NCBI GenBank assembly: GCA_964575675.1
Contig: CAZNRY010000038.1
Location: forward strand, 1 to 25,164
Direction of reading: 5' to 3'
DNA from: CAZNRY01 sp964575675
GTDB taxonomy: Bacteria > Eisenbacteria > RBG-16-71-46 > CAIMUX01 > VGJL01
Length of the DNA stretch: 25,164 nucleotides
Positions within the stretch are counted from its first letter, which is position 1; every line of letters begins with the position of its first letter. Below the pieces are notes generated by a model that saw only the letters and a list, made by a program, of their open reading frames with translations, did no database searches and was not told the origin of the DNA. The position numbers and the translations under genes were made by a program. Below, piece by piece: positions 7,846 through 15,510 of this stretch.

Positions 7846-7874
7846 AAAATACGAAACATATTAAGAAACGTCAA
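7846..7874 (-). promoter_or_regulatory. Sigma70-type promoter, probably giving a leaderless transcript
   Basis: On the minus strand TTGACG (7869-7874), a 17-base spacer and TATTTT (7846-7851), followed after 7 bases by the ATG at 7838. The spacer and -10 contain a small A+T-rich dyad (AATA/TATT arms, 7848-7862) that could be the site of the ArsR-type protein encoded downstream; that link is inference. Confidence 0.55.
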
Positions 7875-7915
7875 GCCCTGATCCGTCATCGGGAGGGGAA
7901 GTTCGCTAATATGTT

Positions 7916-7939
7916 GTAACTAAATAGATTATATGATAG
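7916..7939 (-). repeat. AT-rich motif, copy 1 (TATAATCTATTTAGT-like)
   Basis: 20 of 24 bases match 18521-18544, and its core matches 18575-18587 at 12 of 13. It lies just after the glycosyltransferase stop. On the minus strand it contains TATAAT, but no -35 is evident at this copy. Confidence 0.4.
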
Positions 7940-7940
7940 C

Positions 7941-9083
7941 TTAACCCGGCCGTGATTGAATTGCTCCCCGAACCACCTGAAGGTAGCGCCGCGCCGTCGC
8001 AGGCCAGTCGTAGCCAGCCGCTCGTGCACGCCCCTTCTGCCGGAGGCCTTGGGCCGTCAAAGGGTTGTCCAGAATCTCTGCGATCGCCCCGGCCAAAGCG
8101 ATCGGATCCCCCGGCGGGACGAGGATCCCAGCATCGCCGACCACATCGGGAGCGGCCCCCGCGTCCAAGGCGACGACCGGCAACCCGGCCGCCATCGCCT
8201 CGAGGAACGCGAACCCGAAGGTCTCGTGGCGCGATGGCAGGCAGAACAAGTCGGCCTCCGCGTAGCACTTGGCCACAGAGCGGCGATCATCGATGTCCCC
8301 CTCGAAGCGGACCATGTCCGAGAGGCCGAGATCCGATGAGAGACGATTCAAGCGCTCGCCGTCGATTCCACCCCCGACGATCCGCACCCTCAGGTCCCCG
8401 CGGGATCGCTTCAGTATAGCCGCCGCCTCAAGGAGAAGATCGATCCCCTTGCGCGGATAAAGCTTCGCAACGGCGAGGATCGTTCGGAGACTCCCATCCC
8501 GGGACACTGGGACTAAGAAATCCGCCTCGGCGCCTCTCTCGGCGGCGTCCGCCACCATCGCCGACCATTCGTCGTGATCGAAACCGTGCGGGATCACGAC
8601 GATTCGATCCCGCGCGATTCCGTAAGAGCGAGCGACGCCATCGGCCGCATACCGACTGGGGACGATCACGGCTCGGGCCGATCGCACGTTGCGCCCTTCG
8701 GCATCGGCCTGGGCCAGAAGGCTCCCTCGAAACGGTTCGGGTTCGGTCCCGGCGAGATCGGCGAACACCGCCTGCGGACAGACGATCTTGACAGGACCGG
8801 CGGGGGGCAAAGGGAGATCGACGCCGTCGTAGTCGAGGGCGAGCACCGCGTCGAGACGCTCGAGGCGCGGGTCTGTCCAGAGGGTGCGGTTCCATTCGAG
8901 CCGCCGCGCGACGAAGGACCGATAGTCCGCAGGGTCGAGATCGGAATCGATCCTGACCAGATCGGTTCCCTCTCTCAGAAGCGCGCGCTCGATATCGATC
9001 AGGAAGCGCGCCGTGCCGCTCCCGCGAGCGATGTCCCAGGGCCACCCACTCAGGAGGCCCAATCGCAACCGTCTTCCCTGCAC
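7941..9083 (-). CDS. GT4-family glycosyltransferase
   Basis: 380 residues with the two-domain GT-B layout: an N-terminal acceptor domain beginning RLRLGLLSGWPWDIARGSGTA (glycine-rich loop), and a C-terminal nucleotide-sugar domain with VAKLYPRKGIDLLLEAA, VRIVGGGIDGE and the family signature RHETFGFAFLEAM, where Glu 287 and Glu 295 form the EX7E motif. Retaining transfer of a sugar to a glycan, lipid or small molecule is expected; the substrate is not readable. The start is GTG 9083-9081, with GGAGGAG five bases upstream; longer frames begin at TTG 9173 but add a low-complexity stretch. The gene is divergent from the haem module at 9251 and appears to be a single-gene unit. Confidence 0.88.
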   Translation of the reverse strand: MQGRRLRLGLLSGWPWDIARGSGTARFLIDIERALLREGTDLVRIDSDLDPADYRSFVARRLEWNRTLWTDPRLERLDAVLALDYDGVDLPLPPAGPVKIVCPQAVFADLAGTEPEPFRGSLLAQADAEGRNVRSARAVIVPSRYAADGVARSYGIARDRIVVIPHGFDHDEWSAMVADAAERGAEADFLVPVSRDGSLRTILAVAKLYPRKGIDLLLEAAAILKRSRGDLRVRIVGGGIDGERLNRLSSDLGLSDMVRFEGDIDDRRSVAKCYAEADLFCLPSRHETFGFAFLEAMAAGLPVVALDAGAAPDVVGDAGILVPPGDPIALAGAIAEILDNPLTAQGLRQKGRARAAGYDWPATARRYLQVVRGAIQSRPG

Positions 9084-9166
9084 CGCTTCTCCTCCACTGG
9101 AGTCAGCCGTCCCGTAGAGGGCGAGGGTAACAGATCCAGGGGAGCCGGCAGATCTGGCGGAGCCGG

Positions 9167-9195
9167 TTGACAATCCCCCTGCGACCCCCGAATAT
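9167..9195 (+). promoter_or_regulatory. Sigma70-like promoter for the haem module
   Basis: A perfect -35 TTGACA (9167-9172), a 17-base spacer and GAATAT (9190-9195) lie about 55 bases before the ATG at 9251, facing the three plus-strand genes. Confidence 0.45.
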
Positions 9196-9250
9196 CCCCT
9201 GTTGCGCTCCGGCCGCAGAAGGGCCGCGGCGCCTCATGGAAAGGAGCCCC

Positions 9251-9709
9251 ATGGACGCAAAGCGCGAGCGATTCTTGACCGTTCCCATCGTTCTCGGAAT
9301 CTGCCTCGCCGCGCTGGCGGGAACCGCGACGGTCTTCTACCAAACCAAGATCGCGAACCCGACGGTCGAGGAGTACTTCTCGTTCATCAACGTCGGTAGG
9401 TTGCTCGTGATCACGCACGTCCACATCTTCGGTTACTCGACGATGGGGTTCATCCTCTGGACGCTCGGGCGGCGCCAGGGGGCCGGGACGACCCCGGTCT
9501 TCGGAACGCTCCTGGGCCTCACGGTTGGCGCGGGCATCCTGGACATCCTATCGTGGTGGGGGGTGATCTACGTCTCCCCCGTGTTCCGGTTTGTGACCTT
9601 CGCGATGGGCGCGGCGTTTGTCGGAGGCATCATGCTCTCCGGTCTCATGGTGCTTCTCGCCTGCCGCCGGAACGCCGGATTCGACCGCGGTTTCAACAAG
9701 GGGAGGTGA
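9251..9709 (+). CDS. Small four-helix membrane protein with HxH motif (possible haem-binding anchor)
   Basis: 152 residues. Four hydrophobic segments are visible (about 9-30, 50-71, 82-108 and 112-137). The second contains LVITHVHIFGYSTMGFILW with His 56 and His 58, a pattern seen in membrane proteins that ligate haem or metal; here this is inference. ATG 9251 has AAGGAG four bases upstream; earlier in-frame starts lack support. The stop (9707-9709) is one base from the ATG of the cytochrome gene, and GGGGAGG for the latter lies inside the end of this gene, so the two are tightly coupled. This suggests a membrane partner of the periplasmic cytochrome, perhaps a quinol-linked electron donor. 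No named family recognised. Confidence 0.7.
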   Translation: MDAKRERFLTVPIVLGICLAALAGTATVFYQTKIANPTVEEYFSFINVGRLLVITHVHIFGYSTMGFILWTLGRRQGAGTTPVFGTLLGLTVGAGILDILSWWGVIYVSPVFRFVTFAMGAAFVGGIMLSGLMVLLACRRNAGFDRGFNKGR

Positions 9710-9710
9710 C

Positions 9711-10112
9711 ATGAAGTTCATGCGTCTGTTCGCGCTCGCCGCCATCGCCCTCGCTACGACGGCCCATCCTTCGATCGGCCAGGGGACCTACAACCACTCC
9801 GCTTTCGAGAAGGCGATGGAAGATGCGATGAAGAACCTCCGCGTGGTGATGGGCTCGCTGATCGCAGGGGATTGGGCGAAGGCCGAGGCCTCGGCGGAGG
9901 CTCTGGCCGGTGGCGCCAAGACCATCCGAGGACTGACGCCGAAGGCATCCGCCGACCGGATCGGCGAGTTCCAGGCCCGCGCGGATTCGCTCGCGGTCCA
10001 GAGCGCGCGGGTCGCGGCCGCGGCGAAGGCGCACGCGCAGGATGTTGCGGGACAGGGACTCGGCCAGATCGTCCAGTCCTGCATGGGCTGCCATTCGACC
10101 TTCAGGAAATAG
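9711..10112 (+). CDS. Periplasmic cytochrome c'-like protein
   Basis: 133 residues. A signal peptide (MKFMRLFALAAIALATTAHPSIGQG) is followed by an all-helical domain, and the single haem-binding motif CMGCH (Cys 124, Cys 127, His 128) sits six residues from the C-terminus, ending HSTFRK. A four-helix bundle with C-terminal CxxCH is the architecture of the cytochrome c'/c556 group, exported through Sec and loaded with haem in the periplasm. Members bind NO or CO or carry electrons. GGGGAGG lies four bases before the ATG. It is flanked by an HxH membrane protein and a porin with its own CxxCH, so it may shuttle electrons between them. Confidence 0.85.
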   Translation: MKFMRLFALAAIALATTAHPSIGQGTYNHSAFEKAMEDAMKNLRVVMGSLIAGDWAKAEASAEALAGGAKTIRGLTPKASADRIGEFQARADSLAVQSARVAAAAKAHAQDVAGQGLGQIVQSCMGCHSTFRK

Positions 10113-10122
10113 GGGGCGCGCC

Positions 10123-11295
10123 GTGCCTAACCGATCTCCGTTCGCCCGGACCTCCGCCTACGCTCTTGCCTCCCTCTTCATCGCTTGCTTCGCCCTTTCA
10201 GCGCTCGTCGACTCGGCGAGCGCGCGCCCGCTCTACGCGATGCGGACCGGCATGCCGTGCGCGCGGTGCCACGTCGACCCGGCAGGCGGCGGAATCCGGA
10301 CGTCGACCGGCTTCAGGTACGCGCTGAACGGCCATACGATGGCGCCGGACGAGGACCAAACGGCGACGGTCGAGCCGCAGGTGTCGGACGGCCTTCGCCT
10401 CGGCGGCGATTTCCGCACGCAGTACATTCAACAGTTCGCCGAGGAGACCTCGGGGGAGCTGTCCACCTTTCACATGATGCAGTCCGCCCTCTACCTCGCA
10501 GCGCAACTGATCGATCGCGTCTTGCTCGTCTACGCGAACGACCGCGGCCAGACGCAGGAGGCATTCGCGCTGATAGGCGGGCTCCCGATGGAGGCGACCC
10601 TCAAGGTTGGCCGGTTCCGCCCAGCCTTCGGCATCGAGGAGGAAGACCACACAACCTTCACGCGCGATCCCCTCGGCTTCGGGACCGGTTCGGAGGAGAC
10701 CGGGGCGGAGATCTCGGCGGCCGCCGGCCGGTACGCAGGGAACCTGGCCGTATTGAACGGCAGCCGCGGGGGGGGCGTCTTCGATGACAACGCGCAGAAG
10801 GCGGTCGTCTACCGAGGGAGGTACTACGCCGATCGATTCGGCCTGGGCGTGAACGGCTATCTCAACAACCCCGGATTCGGCGACGGCGGCGGCAAACGGC
10901 GCTATCTCTACGGAGCCTTCGCCCACCTGAGGCACGGTCCCTTCGTCCTCATGGGCGAGTACGATCGCGGCGCAAACGAATACGACACGGTTGGCGGCGA
11001 GAAATCACGCTCGAAGATCGAAATGGCGGCAGGTTTCGCCGAGCTCTCCTGGCGGATCGTGGACCGCAACACGCTCAAGGTAAAATATGAGCGATTCGAC
11101 CCCGATCTCGAGATGGCCGAGACTGCGCGCGATCGACTCGGCTTGGGGATCGAGTCCGACGTCCTCCCGTTCACGCGGCTGCTCGGATCGGCTCGGGCGA
11201 TGCGCGAGTACGGCATCACGCAGTCCGGCTCGGCGGCGTACGGAGAGACGAGAGACAGCTACGATCTTCTCGCGCAGCTTCACGTCTCGTTCTGA
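10123..11295 (+). CDS. Outer-membrane porin-like protein with N-terminal c-type haem site
   Basis: 390 residues from GTG 10123 (AGGGGG six bases upstream). A signal peptide covers residues 1-35. Immediately after comes PLYAMRTGMPCARCHVDPAGGG, with Cys 46, Cys 49 and His 50 as a haem-c site and a 'HVxPxGGG' tail found in a set of uncharacterised outer-membrane proteins. Residues about 80-390 alternate aromatic and polar residues in strand-turn repeats (GGDFRTQYIQQF, ATLKVGRFRPAFGIEEED, FAELSWRIVDRNTLKVKYERF) and end with LLAQLHVSF, whose terminal Phe is the outer-membrane sorting signal of beta-barrels. A barrel with a haem at its mouth suggests electron transfer across the outer membrane. It lies 10 bases after the cytochrome gene. 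Confidence 0.8.
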   Translation: MPNRSPFARTSAYALASLFIACFALSALVDSASARPLYAMRTGMPCARCHVDPAGGGIRTSTGFRYALNGHTMAPDEDQTATVEPQVSDGLRLGGDFRTQYIQQFAEETSGELSTFHMMQSALYLAAQLIDRVLLVYANDRGQTQEAFALIGGLPMEATLKVGRFRPAFGIEEEDHTTFTRDPLGFGTGSEETGAEISAAAGRYAGNLAVLNGSRGGGVFDDNAQKAVVYRGRYYADRFGLGVNGYLNNPGFGDGGGKRRYLYGAFAHLRHGPFVLMGEYDRGANEYDTVGGEKSRSKIEMAAGFAELSWRIVDRNTLKVKYERFDPDLEMAETARDRLGLGIESDVLPFTRLLGSARAMREYGITQSGSAAYGETRDSYDLLAQLHVSF

Positions 11296-11304
11296 CCGGA
11301 TCTG

Positions 11305-11587
11305 AAGAAGAGCTTCTCGTCGCGGGCGAGGCGGGAGCGGTCGAAGAGGATCAGGGCTTTGATCTCGCCGGCGTAGGCCGCGGCGAGGGCGGAGGCTAGC
11401 CCCAGGCGCCTCTTCGGGCCCAGCGTGCCGCTGATCCCTGATCACGCCAGACGTGGTCAGGGGAGACCGTGAGGCCGAGGTCGCCGGCGAGCTTCTCGCA
11501 GGCGTCGATCTGCGTCTGGGGCGGAAGCTTGCGCTCGTCGTCGGGGTCGCCACGAGAGACGCGGGCAAGGACGCCGACGGGGATCAT
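11305..11587 (-). pseudogene. Decayed serine recombinase (resolvase/invertase N-terminal domain)
   Basis: The first frame reads MIPVGVLARVSRGDPDDERKL, with the catalytic-serine segment ARVS, then TQIDACEKLAGDLGLTVSPDHVWRDQG. At about 11435-11442 the frame must change by one base; the neighbouring frame continues GISGTLGPKRRLGLASALAA and then IKALILFDRSRLARDEKLFF, the conserved 'DR(L/S)xR' region. Similarity ends near 11305, where the strand opposite the end of the porin gene begins, so the zinc-finger and DNA-binding parts are lost. ATG 11587-11585 overlaps the TGA of the SIR2-type gene (ATGA), so the intact gene was probably coupled to it. Both a frameshift and a truncation make activity unlikely. 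Confidence 0.7.
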
Positions 11588-12750
11588 GTAGCCTCTGTCG
11601 CCCCGGATGGCCGGTCGTGGATGCTGTCAGTCTCGAAGGTCTGGGCGATCCATTCTCCAACATGGAGAGGGAGTACGCTGATCTGCTTGCTAACGTCCCA
11701 GCTCGACTGCTGGTGGCTAATCTGCAATGACCGATCGATGCTCTCCAGGAGAGGCACGACCTCAAGCCCAGGATTCACAACCTGGATACGGCGCATCCTC
11801 TTTGCTCTGAGCCAACTAAGGAGCAGGTGATTCACATGCGGATCCCGGAAGCTGTAGCCACAGACATAAAGGGACTCGGTCTCCTCCAACCTGCTCCGGA
11901 ACGCGAAAAGCAGATCAAGGTAGGGACCATCCACCCTCAGTTTGTTCCCCGATCCGAATATCATCAAAGGATCGTAGCCGTAGCCCTCGTGCCTTTCGTA
12001 CTCGCCCTGTATGTTCCGCCACCAGTCAGTGGAACCGTGGAGTTTGGCGAGACAGAGTCGCGAATCCGCATTGAATCCTATTGTCGCGCCACAAAGACCA
12101 AGATCCACGGGCACTCCAAGAACGGATGCCGATACTTCGATGGTGTCATCGTAGTTAAGGGAGGCGATCCACAGTGGAGATCTCTTGGACGAAACTATGA
12201 GGGGCATTAGGTACCGCACCTTTTCTGGTGATCTAATGCGGCAGAACCGGCACACTTCCTCTCGGACGAGCTTTGCCGCCTCCAAAAAGATGCGGGCCCG
12301 GTCATCCGTCGCAAGGCTGATCAGCTCAAGCAGTGCCTGCTCCAAGGTCAATTCGTTCCCGAGTCCATGTCCTGAGCTGGCCGCCCGGATGCCCTCAGCT
12401 AGTTCCTTAACAAACTTGCCGATGGGTTCTCTCAACTCTGGGCGATCAGAAGGCAAGAGAGTATGACTCCAAGTCCCTACGAATGGAGCCAGGAGATGCT
12501 TGTCCCTTTTCGCCAGCAACAGAAGCGCCTCGTATAGGTCCTCGATATCGATCTCTCCGAATGGATCGTGCCGAGAGACGCATTGATGAACACACAGCCC
12601 AGCAATTGCTATGTCAAGCGCCTGCGTATCCCGTCCTCTGCGAGAACCGAGTGCAGCATAGACTGACTGCGCCATCTGTCTGGCCGCGGGCACTCCAGCC
12701 TCAACGGACGCCCCCGCGCCCAAGAGAATTGTCCTGCCTTTGTCGACCAC
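11584..12750 (-). CDS. SIR2-domain protein (putative NAD-consuming defence effector)
   Basis: 388 residues. TILLGAGASVEAGVP (8-22) is the nucleotide-binding GAG[A/S]S loop, SLNYDDTIE (197-205) is the NxD segment, and KLHGSTDWW (236-244) carries the catalytic-type histidine, His 238. LYVCGYSFRDPHVNHLLLSW near residue 300 is the typical closing motif of SIR2_2-like domains. Bacterial SIR2-type proteins of this kind deplete NAD+ on phage infection or sensor signals; a deacetylase role is less likely. Between the loop and NYDD is a long helical insert. The start is GTG 12750-12748 with AGGGAGG seven bases upstream, 12 bases after the methyltransferase-nuclease stop. Its stop overlaps the start of the recombinase remnant. 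Probably co-expressed with the restriction protein. Confidence 0.85.
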   Translation of the reverse strand: MVDKGRTILLGAGASVEAGVPAARQMAQSVYAALGSRRGRDTQALDIAIAGLCVHQCVSRHDPFGEIDIEDLYEALLLLAKRDKHLLAPFVGTWSHTLLPSDRPELREPIGKFVKELAEGIRAASSGHGLGNELTLEQALLELISLATDDRARIFLEAAKLVREEVCRFCRIRSPEKVRYLMPLIVSSKRSPLWIASLNYDDTIEVSASVLGVPVDLGLCGATIGFNADSRLCLAKLHGSTDWWRNIQGEYERHEGYGYDPLMIFGSGNKLRVDGPYLDLLFAFRSRLEETESLYVCGYSFRDPHVNHLLLSWLRAKRMRRIQVVNPGLEVVPLLESIDRSLQISHQQSSWDVSKQISVLPLHVGEWIAQTFETDSIHDRPSGATEAT

Positions 12751-12762
12751 CTGCTTGCCTCC

Positions 12763-14418
12763 CTAGGTCCTCTTCTTTCGGCTCTTGGCCTTCTTCCCCT
12801 GCCCCTCCAAGAACAAGCTCAGATTCTCCCCGCCCTCCGTCTTCGCAGCAGGCGCGTTCTTCAGCGTTGTGTCCACCCGCGCCGGCGGGTAGTCGATGCC
12901 CTTGCCACCAAGGAGATCCTCGATCGTTAGGATCTGGATCCGCGCGTGCTTTTTGCCCCAGGACTCGTAGAAGCCGGCGCTCGCGGCTTCCTCGCGCATT
13001 GGGCGCGTCGGTGCTTCCATGGTGATCAGGACGCCGATCTGTGCCTTCTCGCGATCGAGGACCCCGACCAAGTCCCGGATGTGCGAGACGGTTGTGTGGC
13101 CGGCCTTCACCGAGATGATGATCTGCTTCGTCGAGCGGGCGGGGATTTCCTCGTGGAAGTAGAGCCGGCCGTCGATTCCCTTGTCCGCGCCCTTTTTCTG
13201 CTCGGCCGGCCGGGCGCCAAGGAGGCCCAGCGACCAAAACTGGAACTGGTAGGGATCGTCCGCAGCCAGCTGCGCGGCACCCTCTAGATCGGCGGGCTCT
13301 CCGACGACTCCGTACTTCACTGCATCCCCGAAGGCGGTCTTGAGGCGGTGCTTCATGAGCGAGATCGCCAGATGTGTGATGTCGATCCCGATCCAGCGGC
13401 GCCCGAGCCGCTGGGCGACCGCGATCGTTGTACCGCATCCGCAGAACGGGTCAAGAACGGTGCCGCCCTCGTTGCTGCTGGCCTCGATGATGCGTTCGAG
13501 CAGGGCCTCAGGTTTCTGAGTTGGATAGCCGAGGCGTTCCTGGGCACGTGAGTTGATGGGGTCGATATCGGTCCACACGTTTCCAATGAGAACTCCGGGC
13601 ATTTTGTCTAGGTAGCGCTTAAGGCGCGGCCTTTTCTCTTTGGAGTCTGGATACCAGATCTGGCCCTCCCGATCGAGCTTCGCCATGGTTTCCCGGGAAA
13701 ACCTCCACCCAAGAGCAGGCGACCTGTGGCCCTTCCAGTCGTACATCATGTTGGGGCGTGGTTTCGGGCTCGTCATATCGCACAGCTGGTAGGCCCTGTC
13801 ATCTGAGTCACGGAATCGATACTTGCTCTGGAGGTACTCCTCGGAATGGGGTCTGTGCTGCGGGTTCCAGATGGGATCGATTCCGCGTGAGTAATAGAGG
13901 AGGTTGTCCGCTACGGGGCTCCAGCGCTTCGCGTCATTGTGGATCGGAGACCGGAGCCACGTTATCTCGCTTCGAAAGTTCCTAGGGTCGAAGATTGAAT
14001 CCATCAGCATCTTCAAATAGTGGCTCGCCGTCGGGTCGCAGTGCAGGTAGATCGATCCTGTCGGCCTGAGCACCCGGCGGAGCTCCACGAGCCGCGGGGC
14101 CATCATCGCCAGGTACGCCATCATGTCGCTGTCGCCCAGGAAGGTCCGGAAGGCCTGCATCGCCTGGGAGACCTTGCCGCCCGCCTCGACGATCTCCGCG
14201 TAGGCCAGCGCCGCGGATTGGTCCCAGTGCCACGTGTCCTCGAAGGCCGTGATCTGGGCAAAGGACTGGCTTCCGTTCTTCTCGGCGAAGAGGACGTTGT
14301 AGTCCTGGTTCGACTTGAACGGGGGGTCGAGGTAGACGAGGTCGATCGTCTCGTTCTTCACGTGACGCTTGAGGACCTCGAGGTTGTCGCCGTAGTAGAG
14401 AAGGTTCGGTTGGGTCAT
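12763..14418 (-). CDS. DNA methyltransferase fused to PD-(D/E)XK nuclease (single-chain restriction-modification protein)
   Basis: 551 residues. The methyltransferase part (1-375) has motif IV DPPF at 31-34 before the SAM-binding motif DPFCGCGTT at 323-331, the circularly permuted beta-class order of N6-adenine or N4-cytosine enzymes; DPPF is compatible with either. After a linker, residues 388-505 read as an Mrr-type nuclease: GADKGIDGRLYF (410-421) supplies an acidic residue (Asp 416) and IIISVKAG (433-440) the lysine (Lys 438) of D...xVK. This suggests methylation and cleavage in one chain. The C-terminus is lysine-rich (GKKAKSRKKRT). ATG 14418-14416 with GGAG eight bases upstream is preferred over the frame start at 14511. 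It lies 49 bases after the HEPN-like gene. Confidence 0.85.
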   Translation of the reverse strand: MTQPNLLYYGDNLEVLKRHVKNETIDLVYLDPPFKSNQDYNVLFAEKNGSQSFAQITAFEDTWHWDQSAALAYAEIVEAGGKVSQAMQAFRTFLGDSDMMAYLAMMAPRLVELRRVLRPTGSIYLHCDPTASHYLKMLMDSIFDPRNFRSEITWLRSPIHNDAKRWSPVADNLLYYSRGIDPIWNPQHRPHSEEYLQSKYRFRDSDDRAYQLCDMTSPKPRPNMMYDWKGHRSPALGWRFSRETMAKLDREGQIWYPDSKEKRPRLKRYLDKMPGVLIGNVWTDIDPINSRAQERLGYPTQKPEALLERIIEASSNEGGTVLDPFCGCGTTIAVAQRLGRRWIGIDITHLAISLMKHRLKTAFGDAVKYGVVGEPADLEGAAQLAADDPYQFQFWSLGLLGARPAEQKKGADKGIDGRLYFHEEIPARSTKQIIISVKAGHTTVSHIRDLVGVLDREKAQIGVLITMEAPTRPMREEAASAGFYESWGKKHARIQILTIEDLLGGKGIDYPPARVDTTLKNAPAAKTEGGENLSLFLEGQGKKAKSRKKRT

Positions 14419-14467
14419 GAACGATGCTCCAATCGCTGACTCACGCGGGATCTCCCCGCGTGCGAGG

Positions 14468-15421
14468 TCATGGTTTCGGGGATCCGGGCAGCCCCCAATC
14501 GCGGATGCCAAGGATCATCTTCAGGCGCTCCTCTGCAACGGCAAGAGCAGCATCCAGGTTGATCAGGAACGTATGGGTACGTTGGACGAACGCATCAACC
14601 TGGGACATGTTCCACGGGCCCAGTGTCTCCTCCGTTCCGTTCGGCTTCTTGTTGATCCAAGTGATGGTTTCTACGCGTGGGTCTATCGAATCCCCATTGT
14701 GTGCGCGGGCGTTGCGAATCAAGCAGAGCCGCGCGTCGAGGAGAGAAAGGAGCTCCGCGTTGGCTGTTGTCCACGTATCGCGGCACTGACCTATGACGGG
14801 GCCGAGTTCGTTGGGTACAACGGAGGCCTTGCCTTGGACTCTGTATGAGATGCGAAGGAGCTTCTGCAGGAATGGTTTGTACCAGGACTCGGCATAAGAA
14901 GCCAGCAGGCCAGATAGACCCTGGGCTCTGGCTTCGAATGGCATTGCTTCTGAGTTGGCGCTGGCTGGACCGTGCGCGAGGGGATTGGAGCTGAGCTGAC
15001 AGACGAAGTCAAAGGGGTCCCGCTTTTGGAGCAGCATCTCAAGGAGCTCGCGGTGACCGATGGACTCGGCGGCAGCCAGCAGAAAGCCGAGCAGGTCCCG
15101 CGCCAAAGGATCTCCAGAGACCCGATCGAGGTTCTCCTTGAAGCTCTTGAGAGCCAGTCCGCATGAGAATTCTACGAGAGCCGGAAGGTCTCTCATGACC
15201 CGATCTTGTATCTGCCCGGGCGAAGTTCCAGCCAACCGCTTTTGGAGTTCATCTTGAATCCGTATCATCATTGTGCGCGGTGCACTCAAGAACCCAGAGG
15301 CGTCCTTCTCTACGAGCCGTAGGATTTCCTGGACCTCATCAGGAGAAAGCATGAACTCGAGAAAGGACCGAAGCAAGGCGCCTGGATCGTCCGGCACTTC
15401 ATGCGGTTCTTGAGCAGTCAC
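14468..15421 (-). CDS. Large helical protein with HEPN-like RNxxxH motif, unknown
   Basis: 317 residues, mostly helical by composition. I do not recognise the whole protein. Residues 236-241 read RNARAH inside LCLIRNARAHNGDSIDP, fitting the Rx4-6H motif (with a polar residue after Arg) of HEPN-superfamily ribonucleases, which often sit in toxin-antitoxin and restriction loci. A possible capping segment follows (ETITWINKKPNGTEETLGPWN), then a final helix. The start is GTG 15421-15419, with AGGAGG five or six bases upstream. It is the first of three tightly spaced minus-strand genes followed by the methyltransferase-nuclease and the SIR2-type gene, which argues for a defence-related role. It could instead be a specificity or sensor subunit without RNase activity. 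Confidence 0.6.
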   Translation of the reverse strand: MTAQEPHEVPDDPGALLRSFLEFMLSPDEVQEILRLVEKDASGFLSAPRTMMIRIQDELQKRLAGTSPGQIQDRVMRDLPALVEFSCGLALKSFKENLDRVSGDPLARDLLGFLLAAAESIGHRELLEMLLQKRDPFDFVCQLSSNPLAHGPASANSEAMPFEARAQGLSGLLASYAESWYKPFLQKLLRISYRVQGKASVVPNELGPVIGQCRDTWTTANAELLSLLDARLCLIRNARAHNGDSIDPRVETITWINKKPNGTEETLGPWNMSQVDAFVQRTHTFLINLDAALAVAEERLKMILGIRDWGLPGSPKP

Positions 15422-15510
15422 ATGAACCTCCTGCGCCTATCCGATTCGCTCACCGGGGTCGCGCAGCGGCCTGCCTGAGGTCTCGGCGACAATCCAGAGA
15501 TACCGCGGCG

